DNA from: an uncultured Lachnospiraceae bacterium
GTDB lineage: Bacteria > Bacillota > Clostridia > Lachnospirales > Lachnospiraceae
DNA: 64,000 nucleotides
Reading direction: 5' to 3'
Assembly (NCBI GenBank): GCA_947382355.1
Contig: CANCYR010000002.1
Span: 92,109 to 156,108, forward strand
The notes below the pieces were generated by a model. That model was given only the letters and a program-made list of their open reading frames with translations, made no database searches and had not been told where the DNA came from. The stretch's first letter is position 1, and every line of letters begins with the position of its first letter. A program made the position numbers and the translations under genes. Below are positions 9,444 to 17,652 of this stretch, piece by piece.

Positions 9444-10277
9444 ATGAGGGAAATAAAAGATTTCTTTAAACAGTTTAAATGGATGTTTCTTGCAATAGCG
9501 GTTTTATTTTGTGTGTGGCTGTTTCTGACTGTATTTCAAAGGGGCAGTGAGGAAGCGGTTTATGAAAGGACCAATGAAGAGTGTGATACTGAGGAACGGG
9601 TTTTTGATTATGCCGGAAAGCTTACCATGCATGAGGAGGAAGAGTTAAGGAAGCTGATTGCCCAGAGGGAAAAAGCAATTGGATGTGATATCGTGCTGGT
9701 TACCTTGAACGAAGATTTATCCAAGGATATCATGGACTATGCAGATGACTTTTATGATGAGCATATGTTTGGCTACAATAAGCCATGGGGTGACGGAGTC
9801 GTTTATGTGGATAACTGGTATGATGGATATACATGGTTTTCCACCTCCGGAAAAGCGGAGGATAAGTATTCCGAAAATATGATAAATGAGCTTGTAGATG
9901 ATGTGACGGAAATAACCAATGAAAATCCATACAAGGCTTACAAGCGTTATGTTAATGATGTGTACAGGCAAATGTCCGGGAAATCCGTAAGTTCCTTGTC
10001 CCTGCCTTTACCGGCAGTAATTGTGCTGTCCCTGTTATTTACCATTGTTTATACTGCAACAGGTCTTTCCGGTGAAAAAACAAAAAGAACCACCGGGATT
10101 ACCGCATACGTGCCGGAGGGAAAACCAGATATGGGATTTTGCAATGATGCCTTTATCAGTACCCATACTACAAGGAGGCATATTGACAGAAGCAGTGGAG
10201 GGGGCAGCAGCGGAGGCGGCGGCCATCATATGTCAAGCGGCGGTCATTCCCATGGTGGGGGAGGCGGACGGCATTAG
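9444..10277 (+). CDS. TPM-domain membrane protein (YgcG/DUF477 type)
   Basis: A 277-residue protein. One membrane helix lies near 14-31, and an extracytoplasmic TPM domain spans about 50-175 (VFDYAGKLTMHEEEELRKL, then DIVLVTL). A second helix lies near 188-208. The last 30 residues are a low-complexity Gly/Ser/His tail. TPM domains include phosphatase-like and photosystem-repair proteins; their bacterial role is unclear. The start abuts the previous stop codon. The His-rich tail could bind metal, which is an inference. Confidence 0.8.
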   Translation: MREIKDFFKQFKWMFLAIAVLFCVWLFLTVFQRGSEEAVYERTNEECDTEERVFDYAGKLTMHEEEELRKLIAQREKAIGCDIVLVTLNEDLSKDIMDYADDFYDEHMFGYNKPWGDGVVYVDNWYDGYTWFSTSGKAEDKYSENMINELVDDVTEITNENPYKAYKRYVNDVYRQMSGKSVSSLSLPLPAVIVLSLLFTIVYTATGLSGEKTKRTTGITAYVPEGKPDMGFCNDAFISTHTTRRHIDRSSGGGSSGGGGHHMSSGGHSHGGGGGRH

Positions 10278-10301
10278 CCGGAAGAAAAAAGGAGTGGACA
10301 A

Positions 10302-10781
10302 ATGCAAACAAATATATTGCGGGCAGAAGGAAACTGTCCATATTGCGGGGCTAAGATACTATTTTATTACGATAATGAGTGGCGGTATGGAAGCCCTGTC
10401 AGAAACTGCAAAAAGTGCGGTAAAAAATATGTGGATGAAAGATATCATGAAATTGTGGTGGAGGGAATTGAGCCCGGTGCCCTTTCTATAAAGTACAATG
10501 GCGTTAAAATATTGATAATGTTCGGAATTTTTCTGGTTTCTTTTTTGGTATATTATTATCAGGTGAGCCATGGAAAAAATGGCTTATCCTTTTGTGTTCT
10601 TATGGCTGTTGCATTGCTTGGCATACTGATTTTCCTGGCTGACTCCATTCGGATACTGGCGGGAGCAAAGGGGAAAAAACTGGAAAAGCTTCGAAAGGAA
10701 TCCGTGAAAAGGTTACAAAACTGGAGCTATGCAAAAGAGCTTGAGTCTCTTGGATATCCGGTTCCGGAGGAATACTTATAG
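10302..10781 (+). CDS. Small zinc-ribbon membrane protein
   Basis: A 159-residue protein with an N-terminal ribbon (CPYCGAK near residue 12, CKKCGKK near 36), two membrane helices (about 68-86 and 92-112), and a basic cytoplasmic tail. It is the third gene of the zinc-ribbon/TPM operon, 24 bp after the TPM gene. The function is not recognised; the repeated pairing of ribbons with membrane segments suggests a small membrane complex. Confidence 0.7.
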   Translation: MQTNILRAEGNCPYCGAKILFYYDNEWRYGSPVRNCKKCGKKYVDERYHEIVVEGIEPGALSIKYNGVKILIMFGIFLVSFLVYYYQVSHGKNGLSFCVLMAVALLGILIFLADSIRILAGAKGKKLEKLRKESVKRLQNWSYAKELESLGYPVPEEYL

Positions 10782-10792
10782 CCGGTGGATGC

Positions 10793-10812
10793 CCGGACAT
10801 AACGGTCCGGTT
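10793..10812 (+). terminator. Possible weak terminator after the zinc-ribbon/TPM operon
   Basis: CCGGAC (10793-10798) pairs with GTCCGG (10805-10810) around a 6-nt loop. Only TTT follows before a G run, so termination would be inefficient. Confidence 0.35.
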
Positions 10813-10857
10813 TGGGGGGAACGATTACTGCAGCTTACAGATGTGCTGTATCAGGAA

Positions 10858-11757
10858 TCAACACATATCAAAAGCCATATTCAATGCCTCTGATACCGTA
10901 TAGCTTAGCCGTTTTATCACTTCGTCAATATCTTTGCTTGTAACATACATATTATGAAGCTCGCTGTTTACCATCTTGCCCTGAAAGGAATTGTCAGAGT
11001 CACCTTCTTCCATGTATGAAAGAGCATCTCTTACAATCGTTTCCGCATCTACTACAGTAGGAATACCGATGGCGATAACAGGGATGCCCAGGCTTTCCTT
11101 TGTAAGTCCGTCCCGGTGGTTCCCTACGCCGGAGCCGGGATGGATGCCGGTATCGGTAATCTGAATGGTCTTATTCAGCCGTTTAATGCTTCTGGCGGCA
11201 AGGGCATCTATGACAATCATAAGGTCCGGCTTTGTCTGTTCCACCACCCCTTTGATGATTTCTGCCGTTTCCATGCCGTTTTTTGCCATGACTCCGGGAG
11301 CAAGGGAGCTGATTAAGTGCATCCGGCTTTTATTGTAAGCTGCTTTTCCATAGGCTTTTACGATATGTCTGGTAATACACAGATTATCTATCACATCAGG
11401 TCCTAATGCATCAGCAGTTACCTCTCTGTTTCCAAGGCCTACCACCAGAATGGACTGTTCCTTTTCAAAGTCAGGAATAATTTCCTTTAGCTGTGCGGCA
11501 AGCTCCTTTGATATTTCCCTGTGATAGCCTTCGTCCGGCTCTATCATATTTGGCGTTTCCAGTGTAATATAGGTGCCCATGGGTTTACATAATGCCTTTG
11601 CACCGTTTTTGGTTGTTACCAATACTTTTGTGATGCGGGTTTCCGTATTTTCGTGATAGATTTCGTCCACAGTGATGCCGTGAGTATTTTCCGAAACCAC
11701 CTCCATATTCTCGTGTGCCTCTAATGCAAGGTCGGTGCGGACTGATTGAACAGACAT
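10858..11757 (-). CDS. gpr: Germination protease GPR (spore protease)
   Basis: A 299-residue aspartic-type endopeptidase that degrades small acid-soluble spore proteins at germination and is made in the forespore. Family segments include RTDLALEAHE near the N-terminus, VVGLGNREVTADALGP, SSLAPGVMAKNGMET, VIDALAARS and TDTGIHPGSGVGNHR. An upstream ATG (11772) exists, but the GGAGG site overlaps its first codons, so the ATG at 11757 is preferred. The adjacent rpsT, spoIIP, lepA and hemW match the order known from Bacillus. A MITE ends about 46 bp upstream, where the forespore promoter would be expected. Confidence 0.93.
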   Translation of the reverse strand: MSVQSVRTDLALEAHENMEVVSENTHGITVDEIYHENTETRITKVLVTTKNGAKALCKPMGTYITLETPNMIEPDEGYHREISKELAAQLKEIIPDFEKEQSILVVGLGNREVTADALGPDVIDNLCITRHIVKAYGKAAYNKSRMHLISSLAPGVMAKNGMETAEIIKGVVEQTKPDLMIVIDALAARSIKRLNKTIQITDTGIHPGSGVGNHRDGLTKESLGIPVIAIGIPTVVDAETIVRDALSYMEEGDSDNSFQGKMVNSELHNMYVTSKDIDEVIKRLSYTVSEALNMAFDMC

Positions 11758-11795
11758 AATGTTTTCCTCCATTTAATGAATCTGAAAATATTTAT

Positions 11796-12031
11796 CCATA
11801 GTCGTTACAGTTCAGACATCAGTTTCCCTATAAGAATCGGAATACGGATTTGACAGAACATGATTTCTTAAGGAGTCCTTATAAAATCGCCAGTGCTTAG
11901 CGAGGTATTTTCGAGCTTAGCACTGCTGCGTTTTTATCAGAGCGGGAGCGTGACGACGTAGAAACATGTTCTGTCAAATCCGTATTCTGATTCCTATGGG
12001 GAAACTGATGTCTGAACTGTTACCCATAGTC
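11796..12031. mobile_element. MITE-like element with 59-bp inverted repeats and 8-bp target duplication
   Basis: Arms 11804-11862 and 11965-12023 are inverted copies, 59 bp with four mismatches, beginning GTTACAGTTCAGACATCAG. They enclose 102 bp with no coding capacity that contain smaller palindromes (CAGTGCT/AGCACTG, AAGGAGTCCTT). The flanks are identical 8-mers, CCATAGTC at 11796-11803 and 12024-12031, abutting the arms exactly as expected for a transposition target duplication. No transposase is inside, so it would have been moved in trans. The outer arm sequence is shared with the hairpins at 1617 and 13226. Confidence 0.85.
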
Positions 12032-12212
12032 TGTGCAGTTTTTACAAAAATATAAAATATTGTTGCAAAATTCGGTTTTCTATATTATAGTCAATTTATC
12101 AATGATTCATAGTGCAGCGTTCAGACTGCATATCAAAATGCCCCAGGCAGTTCGAAGCCTGTTCGGCAATATTCCCAAAAAGTTATTATTCTCAGGAGAA
12201 AAGGAGTTGTGG

Positions 12213-13229
12213 ATGAAGGACACAAAAGAAATACAGATGCCTCACGACAAAGGCTACAAAAGGGATTTATCAAATCCGGAAGAATTTTTACACTTTTTGC
12301 AGAAATACATAGGAGCGGACTGGACAAAAGAAATAAATTCGTCGCAGTTGCAGCTTTGTGACAAAGAGTTTGTGGAAAAGGATTATGAAGGAAGGGAAGC
12401 GGATTTGATATACCGGATTGCAAAAGAAAACGGAAGGCAGATAGTCGTCTTTGTTTTGCAGGAACTGCAGTCAACAATTGATTATACAATGATATTCCGG
12501 ATACTGGTATATGTGGTAAATATATTAGTGCGCTTTTTCATGGCAGCAGCTAAAGAGGAAAGAGAAAAAAAGGATTTCCGCCTTCCGGCAGTGATTCCCA
12601 TCGTATTCTATAATGGCACGAGTAAATGGAATGCAGTAGAAAATTTAAGGGAATATCAAATAAATGGTAGCATGTTTGGCGAATATGTGTTAAACTTACA
12701 GTATTATCTGATAGACTTAAGTCAGGTGGAGGAAGAGTATATTTTATCCACTAATTCAGTAATTGACAATATCATGTATTGTGATAAATTCCGTAAAAAT
12801 GCGGAACTGCCTCAGGTAGTCTACAAGGCGCTTGAAAGAGCGGCTTCTTTAAAAAAGCAGGAAGCAGAGGAATTTGTAAACTGGGTCAGGAACATTCTGC
12901 TTGCCATTTGCGGAAATAAGAAAGAAATGGTTCAGGAAATTCTATCCGAAATGGAGAAAGGAGGAGAGGATGATATGGCATTTAAGTATAATATTATCAG
13001 AGCATTTGAAGAGGAGAGAGAAGAAGGGAAAATGGAGGGAAAGATAGAGGGGAAAAAAGAGGATGTGTTTGATCTTTTAGAGGAAATGGGAAAAGTACCG
13101 GATAGTGTGAGAAGAAAGATTGAGGAAGCAAGTGATTATGAAGTTTTAAGATTTTTTCTGAAAATGGCAGCTAAGGTAAATTCTATAGATGAATTTGAAG
13201 GGCTCGTAGCAGGGGTTAAACAGAGGTAA
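12213..13229 (+). CDS. Rpn/YhgA-family PD-(D/E)XK nuclease (recombination-promoting nuclease type)
   Basis: A 338-residue protein. The nuclease core is near residues 55-110: an acidic residue in READLIYRI, then VLQELQSTIDYTMIFRILVY, which matches the Rpn pattern of Glu-x-Gln-Ser followed by a conserved Arg. A Lys/Glu-rich GKMEGKIEGKKE linker precedes the C-terminal helices. Rpn proteins cleave DNA and promote RecA-independent recombination; some act in phage defence. The ATG at 12213 with AGGAG 6 bp upstream is preferred to longer options. The gene sits between gpr and rpsT, normally neighbours, with palindromic repeats on both sides, so it looks inserted. Its stop codon lies in a repeat. Confidence 0.8.
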   Translation: MKDTKEIQMPHDKGYKRDLSNPEEFLHFLQKYIGADWTKEINSSQLQLCDKEFVEKDYEGREADLIYRIAKENGRQIVVFVLQELQSTIDYTMIFRILVYVVNILVRFFMAAAKEEREKKDFRLPAVIPIVFYNGTSKWNAVENLREYQINGSMFGEYVLNLQYYLIDLSQVEEEYILSTNSVIDNIMYCDKFRKNAELPQVVYKALERAASLKKQEAEEFVNWVRNILLAICGNKKEMVQEILSEMEKGGEDDMAFKYNIIRAFEEEREEGKMEGKIEGKKEDVFDLLEEMGKVPDSVRRKIEEASDYEVLRFFLKMAAKVNSIDEFEGLVAGVKQR

Positions 13230-13273
13230 CAGTTTCGATTCCTGCGGGGGAAAGCTGAGGGCCGAACTGTTAC
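13226..13273. repeat. REP-like palindromic hairpin, copy 2, overlapping the rpn stop codon
   Basis: GTAACAGTT (13226-13234) pairs with AACTGTTAC (13265-13273). The interior reads CGATTCCTGCGGGGGAA, the same loop motif as the hairpin at 1617 and the MITE arms. The rpn stop TAA (13227-13229) is the second to fourth base of the repeat. Confidence 0.75.
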
Positions 13274-13313
13274 AAATTATATCAGAAATTTATCAGAAAT
13301 TTCCAAAATCATA

Positions 13314-13342
13314 TTGACAGAATAAATTCCAGCCAATATAAT
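13314..13342 (+). promoter_or_regulatory. Strong sigma-A promoter of rpsT
   Basis: Perfect TTGACA (13314-13319), a 17-bp spacer and perfect TATAAT (13337-13342), leaving a leader of about 90 nt before the rpsT start. Confidence 0.88.
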
Positions 13343-13354
13343 AATATGCGTGTG

Positions 13355-13392
13355 TTTACATCAGACTGTCCGTGTCCAGACTTAGATGTAAA
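13355..13392 (+). promoter_or_regulatory. rpsT leader hairpin, possible S20 autoregulatory site
   Basis: TTTACATC (13355-13362) is complementary to GATGTAAA (13385-13392), with a short inner CTG/CAG pairing. It lies at the start of the predicted transcript, between promoter and ribosome binding site. Ribosomal protein leaders are often autoregulatory; that this one is so is inference. Confidence 0.4.
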
Positions 13393-13440
13393 TGAAAGCA
13401 TTTTGAATGAACAACAGTACAAATATAGGAGGTGTAAGTC

Positions 13441-13704
13441 TTGGCTAACATCAAATCTGCAAAGAAGAGGATTCTGGTAAATCGTACAAAGGCAGCTAGA
13501 AACAAATCCATTAAATCTAGCGTAAAAACCGCTATTAAGAAGGTTTATACAGCAATTGAAGCAAAAGATGCAGAAGCAGCAAAGGAAGCTTTAAAGAATG
13601 CCACAGTAGCAATCGATAAGGCAACCACAAAAGGTATCTATCATAAGAACAATGCTGCAAGAAAGGTTTCCCGTTTAGCAAAAGCGGTAAACAAAATTGC
13701 TTAA
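13441..13704 (+). CDS. rpsT: 30S ribosomal protein S20
   Basis: An 87-residue, Lys/Ala-rich protein beginning LANIKSAKKRILVN, typical of S20, which binds the 5' domain of 16S rRNA early in 30S assembly. The start codon is TTG, with AGGAGGTG ideally placed upstream; a weak start is common for this gene. It has its own promoter and terminator and is transcribed divergently from gpr. Confidence 0.97.
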   Translation: MANIKSAKKRILVNRTKAARNKSIKSSVKTAIKKVYTAIEAKDAEAAKEALKNATVAIDKATTKGIYHKNNAARKVSRLAKAVNKIA

Positions 13705-13726
13705 TGTAACATAGACATCATATATG

Positions 13727-13764
13727 AAAAGTGTCAGGAACCGTCATTCCTGACACTTTTTTTA
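13727..13764 (+). terminator. Intrinsic terminator of rpsT
   Basis: A 14-bp perfect stem, AAAAGTGTCAGGAA (13727-13740) and TTCCTGACACTTTT (13747-13760), with a 6-nt loop and a T run after it. Confidence 0.93.
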
Positions 13765-13998
13765 TTGGAAATCTGTAAAGTTCTAAAATTTTCTCCGGTT
13801 ACATATAATTTCTTAGTCTTGTTTATATCAAGGCAAATATCTGAAACTATAATGAGGGGCTGCGGTCTGGCAGCAGGCCTCTGTTTTAGTTATAACCTTG
13901 CAACACCATTGGAATTTGCTTCATTGCTTCCTGGCATAAAAGTTACAGGATGCGGAAAGCCCCTGCCGGGCGGCAAAAGATTAGGAGAGATACGTAGC

Positions 13999-15249
13999 AT
14001 GGAGAAAAACAGAATACAGAATATGGTGCTTGGCATTCTGTGTCTATTGGGATGCTTTTGTATTATAAGGGCGGCGCTTCTCTTTGGATTTTTCGGAAGG
14101 GGGAATGTTTCGCATTTTCTCGCATGGGGGGACAGACAAATTCTATCCATCCATTGTCCGTCTTTCCTTTATATGGAAGAAACCAATGTGGCAGTACATG
14201 TGGAGGAAATTGGAAAAGAGATCGCAGCAAGCTATTTACCTATTTATGACTATATGAGGGAAAACCCTCAATATACGGTGGAAAGGGAAAATCAGGAAAT
14301 AATTGAAAAAATCATATTAAAAGAAGGGCAGGATGAAAATCATGTGCCCGTTGTGACGGAGACAGAACCTGACAGTAAACAGGATGAGCTTGCAGCAATG
14401 GAAGAGGAAAACAGACAGGCTGTAGAAGAGGAAATAAGGAAGGAAAATGCCGGGATTGATTTTGTAATGGCGGAGGAAAAAGCAGTTACATATGATTTGG
14501 ATAAATTTCGGGATTTTGAAACTCTGTTAGGGGAGTTTTATGTGCTGGACAACATTACTACTATCGATGGGAATCAGTTGAATCTTGAGGCTTTGCTGGG
14601 AAGGGATATGACTATGAAGACGGCAAACGATAAGCCTCAGATTCTTATTTACCATACCCATTCACAGGAAGGTTTTGCAGATTCTGTGCCCGGGGATGAG
14701 GCGACTACCATTGTTGGAGCCGGAGAAAAGCTTACGGCTCTTCTTAGAGGGTACGGTTTTAATGTCATTCATCATACCGGCAAATATGATGTGGAAAACA
14801 GGGATTATGCATATTCAAATGCGGCGCCTGCAATCGAGCAGATATTGGCGGAAAATCCATCCATAGAAGTTATCATTGACCTGCACAGGGATGGGGTGGC
14901 AGAAGGAACAAGGCTTGTGACCAATTTGAATGGAAGACCTACTGCACAGTTTATGTTTTTTAACGGGCTGAGCCGCACGAAAAAAAGAGGGGATATTGAA
15001 TATCTTAAAAATGATAATATCGGAGAAAATCTGGCATTTTCTTTTCAGGCACAGTTAAACTGTAAGGAATATTATCCGGGGCTTGCAAGGAAAATATATT
15101 TGAAAGGTTATCGTTATAATATGCATTATCGGGGAAAAAGTTTGTTGATTGAGGTGGGAGCCCAGACTAATACAGTGGAGGAAATTATGAATGCCATGGA
15201 TCCTATTGCGCATGTGCTTTATCTGACTTTGTCGGGGGATGGAAATTGA
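13999..15249 (+). CDS. spoIIP: Stage II sporulation protein P (SpoIIP)
   Basis: A 416-residue protein that cleaves septal peptidoglycan (amidase and endopeptidase) during engulfment, with SpoIID and SpoIIM. A membrane anchor lies near residues 9-30, then an acidic variable region (about 100-160). The catalytic domain spans about 185-410, with ILIYHTHSQEGF (metal-ligand His and Glu) and EVIIDLHRDGV. The ATG at 13999 with AGGAGAGA upstream is preferred; the frame is open to 13765, but that stretch does not look coding. The position between rpsT and lepA matches other spore formers. Confidence 0.92.
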   Translation: MEKNRIQNMVLGILCLLGCFCIIRAALLFGFFGRGNVSHFLAWGDRQILSIHCPSFLYMEETNVAVHVEEIGKEIAASYLPIYDYMRENPQYTVERENQEIIEKIILKEGQDENHVPVVTETEPDSKQDELAAMEEENRQAVEEEIRKENAGIDFVMAEEKAVTYDLDKFRDFETLLGEFYVLDNITTIDGNQLNLEALLGRDMTMKTANDKPQILIYHTHSQEGFADSVPGDEATTIVGAGEKLTALLRGYGFNVIHHTGKYDVENRDYAYSNAAPAIEQILAENPSIEVIIDLHRDGVAEGTRLVTNLNGRPTAQFMFFNGLSRTKKRGDIEYLKNDNIGENLAFSFQAQLNCKEYYPGLARKIYLKGYRYNMHYRGKSLLIEVGAQTNTVEEIMNAMDPIAHVLYLTLSGDGN

Positions 15250-15295
15250 TGGAGGGGTGGACGCAGCAGAGGGGGGACGCGGTAGAAGGGGGACG

Positions 15296-15520
15296 CAGCA
15301 GAGGGATGAGAGTGGATTCCATGCGGTGTTTTTAGCAGCGGTTTTCCTAAACAGCCTGATGTCAGGTGTTGGTACCGTTCGGGGCGGAATATAGCGGCGT
15401 CCATGCCGCAATATTCCTAAAATTGCCATCCGTGGCAATTTTACCCTGGGTGTGTGGCAGGCTGTTAAGGAAAACCGCTGCTAAAAACAATGCATGGAAT
15501 CCACTCTCATCCCTCTGCTG
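15296..15520. repeat. 225-bp palindromic element with 63-bp arms, in the spoIIP-lepA gap
   Basis: Arms 15296-15358 and 15458-15520 are inverted copies (63 bp, three mismatches) starting CAGCAGAGGGATGAGAGTGG. The 99-bp centre holds two further hairpins: GGAATAT/ATATTCC around GCGGC/GCCGC (about 15386-15417), and AAAATTGCCA/TGGCAATTTT (15419-15442). Just before the left arm, GGACGCAGCAGAGGGG-like units repeat three times (15258-15305). No gene is seen in 15250-15834. Unlike the 11804 element, no target duplication is visible and the arm sequence is unrelated. Confidence 0.8.
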
Positions 15521-15721
15521 CTGTTTTGTTTCGGGCGGTATGCTGTGTAGAGGGGATGTGTGGCGGGGAAGGAGTATTTTCTGTTTGTTGCTGGTTCTGA
15601 TTTTGGTGTGGGAAAGCTACGGGGAATGTTACGATTTCTGTAGCAATCTTTGTAATAATTTAGCGTAATAATTTAGCTTGCGGTTTTGTAAGGGAGGGTT
15701 TAAGAAATTAAGGGGCAGACA

Positions 15722-15750
15722 TTGCGTCGGGAGAAAAATTTTGTTATACT
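15722..15750 (+). promoter_or_regulatory. Sigma-A promoter of lepA-hemW
   Basis: TTGCGT (15722-15727), a 17-bp spacer and TATACT (15745-15750), 85 bp before the lepA start. Confidence 0.6.
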
Positions 15751-15834
15751 GACAAGCAGTGAAGAAAAACGGAAAATGAGTTGTCCGGAAGATAGATGCG
15801 ATAGAAGAACAGGATAAGGAACAGGAGAGGGAAA

Positions 15835-17649
15835 ATGGCAGGTATCGACCAGAGTAAAATAAGGAATTTTTGTATTGTAGCTCATATTGATCATGGGAAG
15901 TCAACGCTGGCAGACAGGATTATTGAAAAGACCGGGTTACTTACAAGCAGGGAAATGCAGGCACAGGTTTTGGATAATATGGAGCTGGAAAGGGAAAGGG
16001 GTATTACCATAAAGGCACAGACTGTCCGCATTGTATACAAGGCAAAGGATGGTGAGGAGTACGTTTTTAATCTGATTGACACTCCGGGACATGTGGATTT
16101 TAATTATGAGGTAAGCAGAAGCCTTGCAGCCTGTGACGGGGCTATTTTAGTGGTGGATGCGGCACAGGGAATTGAAGCTCAGACTCTGGCAAACGTATAT
16201 CTTGCGTTGGACCACGATTTGGATGTTTTTCCCGTTATCAATAAAATCGACCTGCCAAGCGCAGAGCCGGAGAGGGTAAAGGAAGAAATTGAAGATGTAA
16301 TCGGGATTGAAGCCCATGATGCGCCCTTGATTTCAGCGAAAAACGGAATCGGGATTGAAGAAGTGTTAGAACAGATTGTCGCCAAAATCCCGGCACCTGA
16401 AGGGGACCCAAATGCTCCTTTGCAGGCGCTTATTTTTGATTCCCTTTATGATTCTTATAAAGGAGTTATAATTTTTTGCCGCATTAAAGAAGGAACTGTA
16501 AAAAAGGGAACGCCTATTTTAATGATGGCAACAGGAGCAAAAGCGGAAGTAGTAGAAGTAGGATATTTTGGAGCAGGGCAGTTTTTAGAATGTGAAGAGC
16601 TTTCTGCCGGAATGGTAGGCTATATTACCGCTTCCATTAAAAACGTAAAGGATACGGCAGTGGGTGATACGGTTACCAATGCCATGGAGCCCTGCAAAGA
16701 GCCTCTTCCCGGCTATAAAAAGGTCCAGTCCATGGTATATTGCGGCATGTATCCGGCAGACGGGGCTAAATATCCGGATTTAAGGGATGCTTTGGAAAAG
16801 CTTCAGTTAAACGATGCTTCTTTAAACTATGAGCCGGAAACCTCCATTGCTTTAGGTTTTGGATTCCGCTGCGGCTTTTTGGGGCTTCTTCATCTGGAAA
16901 TCATACAGGAACGTCTGGAAAGAGAATATAATCTGGATCTGGTCACTACGGCTCCGGGAGTTATTTACAAGGTGCATAAAAGCAATGGAGAGGTCATTGA
17001 GCTGACGAATCCAAGCAATCTGCCGGACCCTTCGGAAATCGAATATATGGAGGAGCCTATTGTCAGTGCGGAAATCATGGTAACCTCTGAATTTATCGGA
17101 GCTATCATGGAGCTTTGCCAGGAGCGGCGGGGCGTCTATCTTGGAATGGAATATATGGAAGAAAAAAGGGCGCTTCTTCGCTATGAGCTTCCGTTAAATG
17201 AGATTATTTATGACTTTTTTGATGCCTTAAAATCCCGCTCAAGAGGCTATGCCTCTTTTGATTATGAATTAAAGGGCTATGAGCAGTCCGAGCTGGTGAA
17301 GCTGGATATGCTCATCAATAAAGAAGAGGTGGATGCTTTATCCTTTATTGTCCATAAGGACAGCGCCTATGACAGGGGAAGGAGAATGTGCGAGAAATTA
17401 AAAGAAGAGATTCCAAGACATCTGTTTGAAATACCCATTCAGGCAGCAGTGGGGGGCAAGGTCATTGCAAGAGAAACTGTGAAGGCAATGCGCAAGGATG
17501 TGCTGGCAAAATGTTACGGCGGGGATATTACCCGTAAGAAAAAGCTTTTGGAAAAGCAAAAGGAAGGCAAGAAGCGCATGCGTCAGGTAGGCAATGTGGA
17601 AATTCCCCAGCAGGCATTTATGAGTGTGTTGAAGCTGGATGATAAATAA
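15835..17649 (+). CDS. lepA: Elongation factor 4 (LepA), back-translocating GTPase
   Basis: A 604-residue translational GTPase, full length for the family. G1 [13 protein letters not shown]3 [11 protein letters not shown] and G4 NKIDLPSA are visible, followed by EF-G-like domains and the LepA-specific basic C-terminus ([26 protein letters not shown]). It acts on stalled or mis-translocated ribosomes. The ATG has AGGAGAGG upstream. hemW follows immediately, the usual pairing in Firmicutes. Confidence 0.97.
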   Translation: MAGIDQSKIRNFCIVAHIDHGKSTLADRIIEKTGLLTSREMQAQVLDNMELERERGITIKAQTVRIVYKAKDGEEYVFNLIDTPGHVDFNYEVSRSLAACDGAILVVDAAQGIEAQTLANVYLALDHDLDVFPVINKIDLPSAEPERVKEEIEDVIGIEAHDAPLISAKNGIGIEEVLEQIVAKIPAPEGDPNAPLQALIFDSLYDSYKGVIIFCRIKEGTVKKGTPILMMATGAKAEVVEVGYFGAGQFLECEELSAGMVGYITASIKNVKDTAVGDTVTNAMEPCKEPLPGYKKVQSMVYCGMYPADGAKYPDLRDALEKLQLNDASLNYEPETSIALGFGFRCGFLGLLHLEIIQERLEREYNLDLVTTAPGVIYKVHKSNGEVIELTNPSNLPDPSEIEYMEEPIVSAEIMVTSEFIGAIMELCQERRGVYLGMEYMEEKRALLRYELPLNEIIYDFFDALKSRSRGYASFDYELKGYEQSELVKLDMLINKEEVDALSFIVHKDSAYDRGRRMCEKLKEEIPRHLFEIPIQAAVGGKVIARETVKAMRKDVLAKCYGGDITRKKKLLEKQKEGKKRMRQVGNVEIPQQAFMSVLKLDDK

Positions 17650-17652
17650 GTG

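Noticed and set aside
10021..10491. Plus-strand frame of 156 codons overlapping the TPM gene end and the next gene
   Set aside because: It conflicts with two genes that have clear domains and ribosome sites; its own sequence has no family features.
12033..12212. 60-codon N-terminal extension of the rpn frame
   Set aside because: It starts within bases adjoining the MITE target duplication and lacks a ribosome site; ATG 12213 is well served by AGGAG.
13765..13998. N-terminal extension of the SpoIIP frame
   Set aside because: The extension has no ribosome site, lies right behind the rpsT terminator, and precedes a proper AGGAGAGA plus ATG at 13999 where normal SpoIIP proteins begin.
15258..15305. 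GGACGCAGCAGAGG-like units as a CRISPR or tandem array
   Set aside because: Only three degenerate copies with no regular spacers; better read as part of, or decay next to, the palindromic element.
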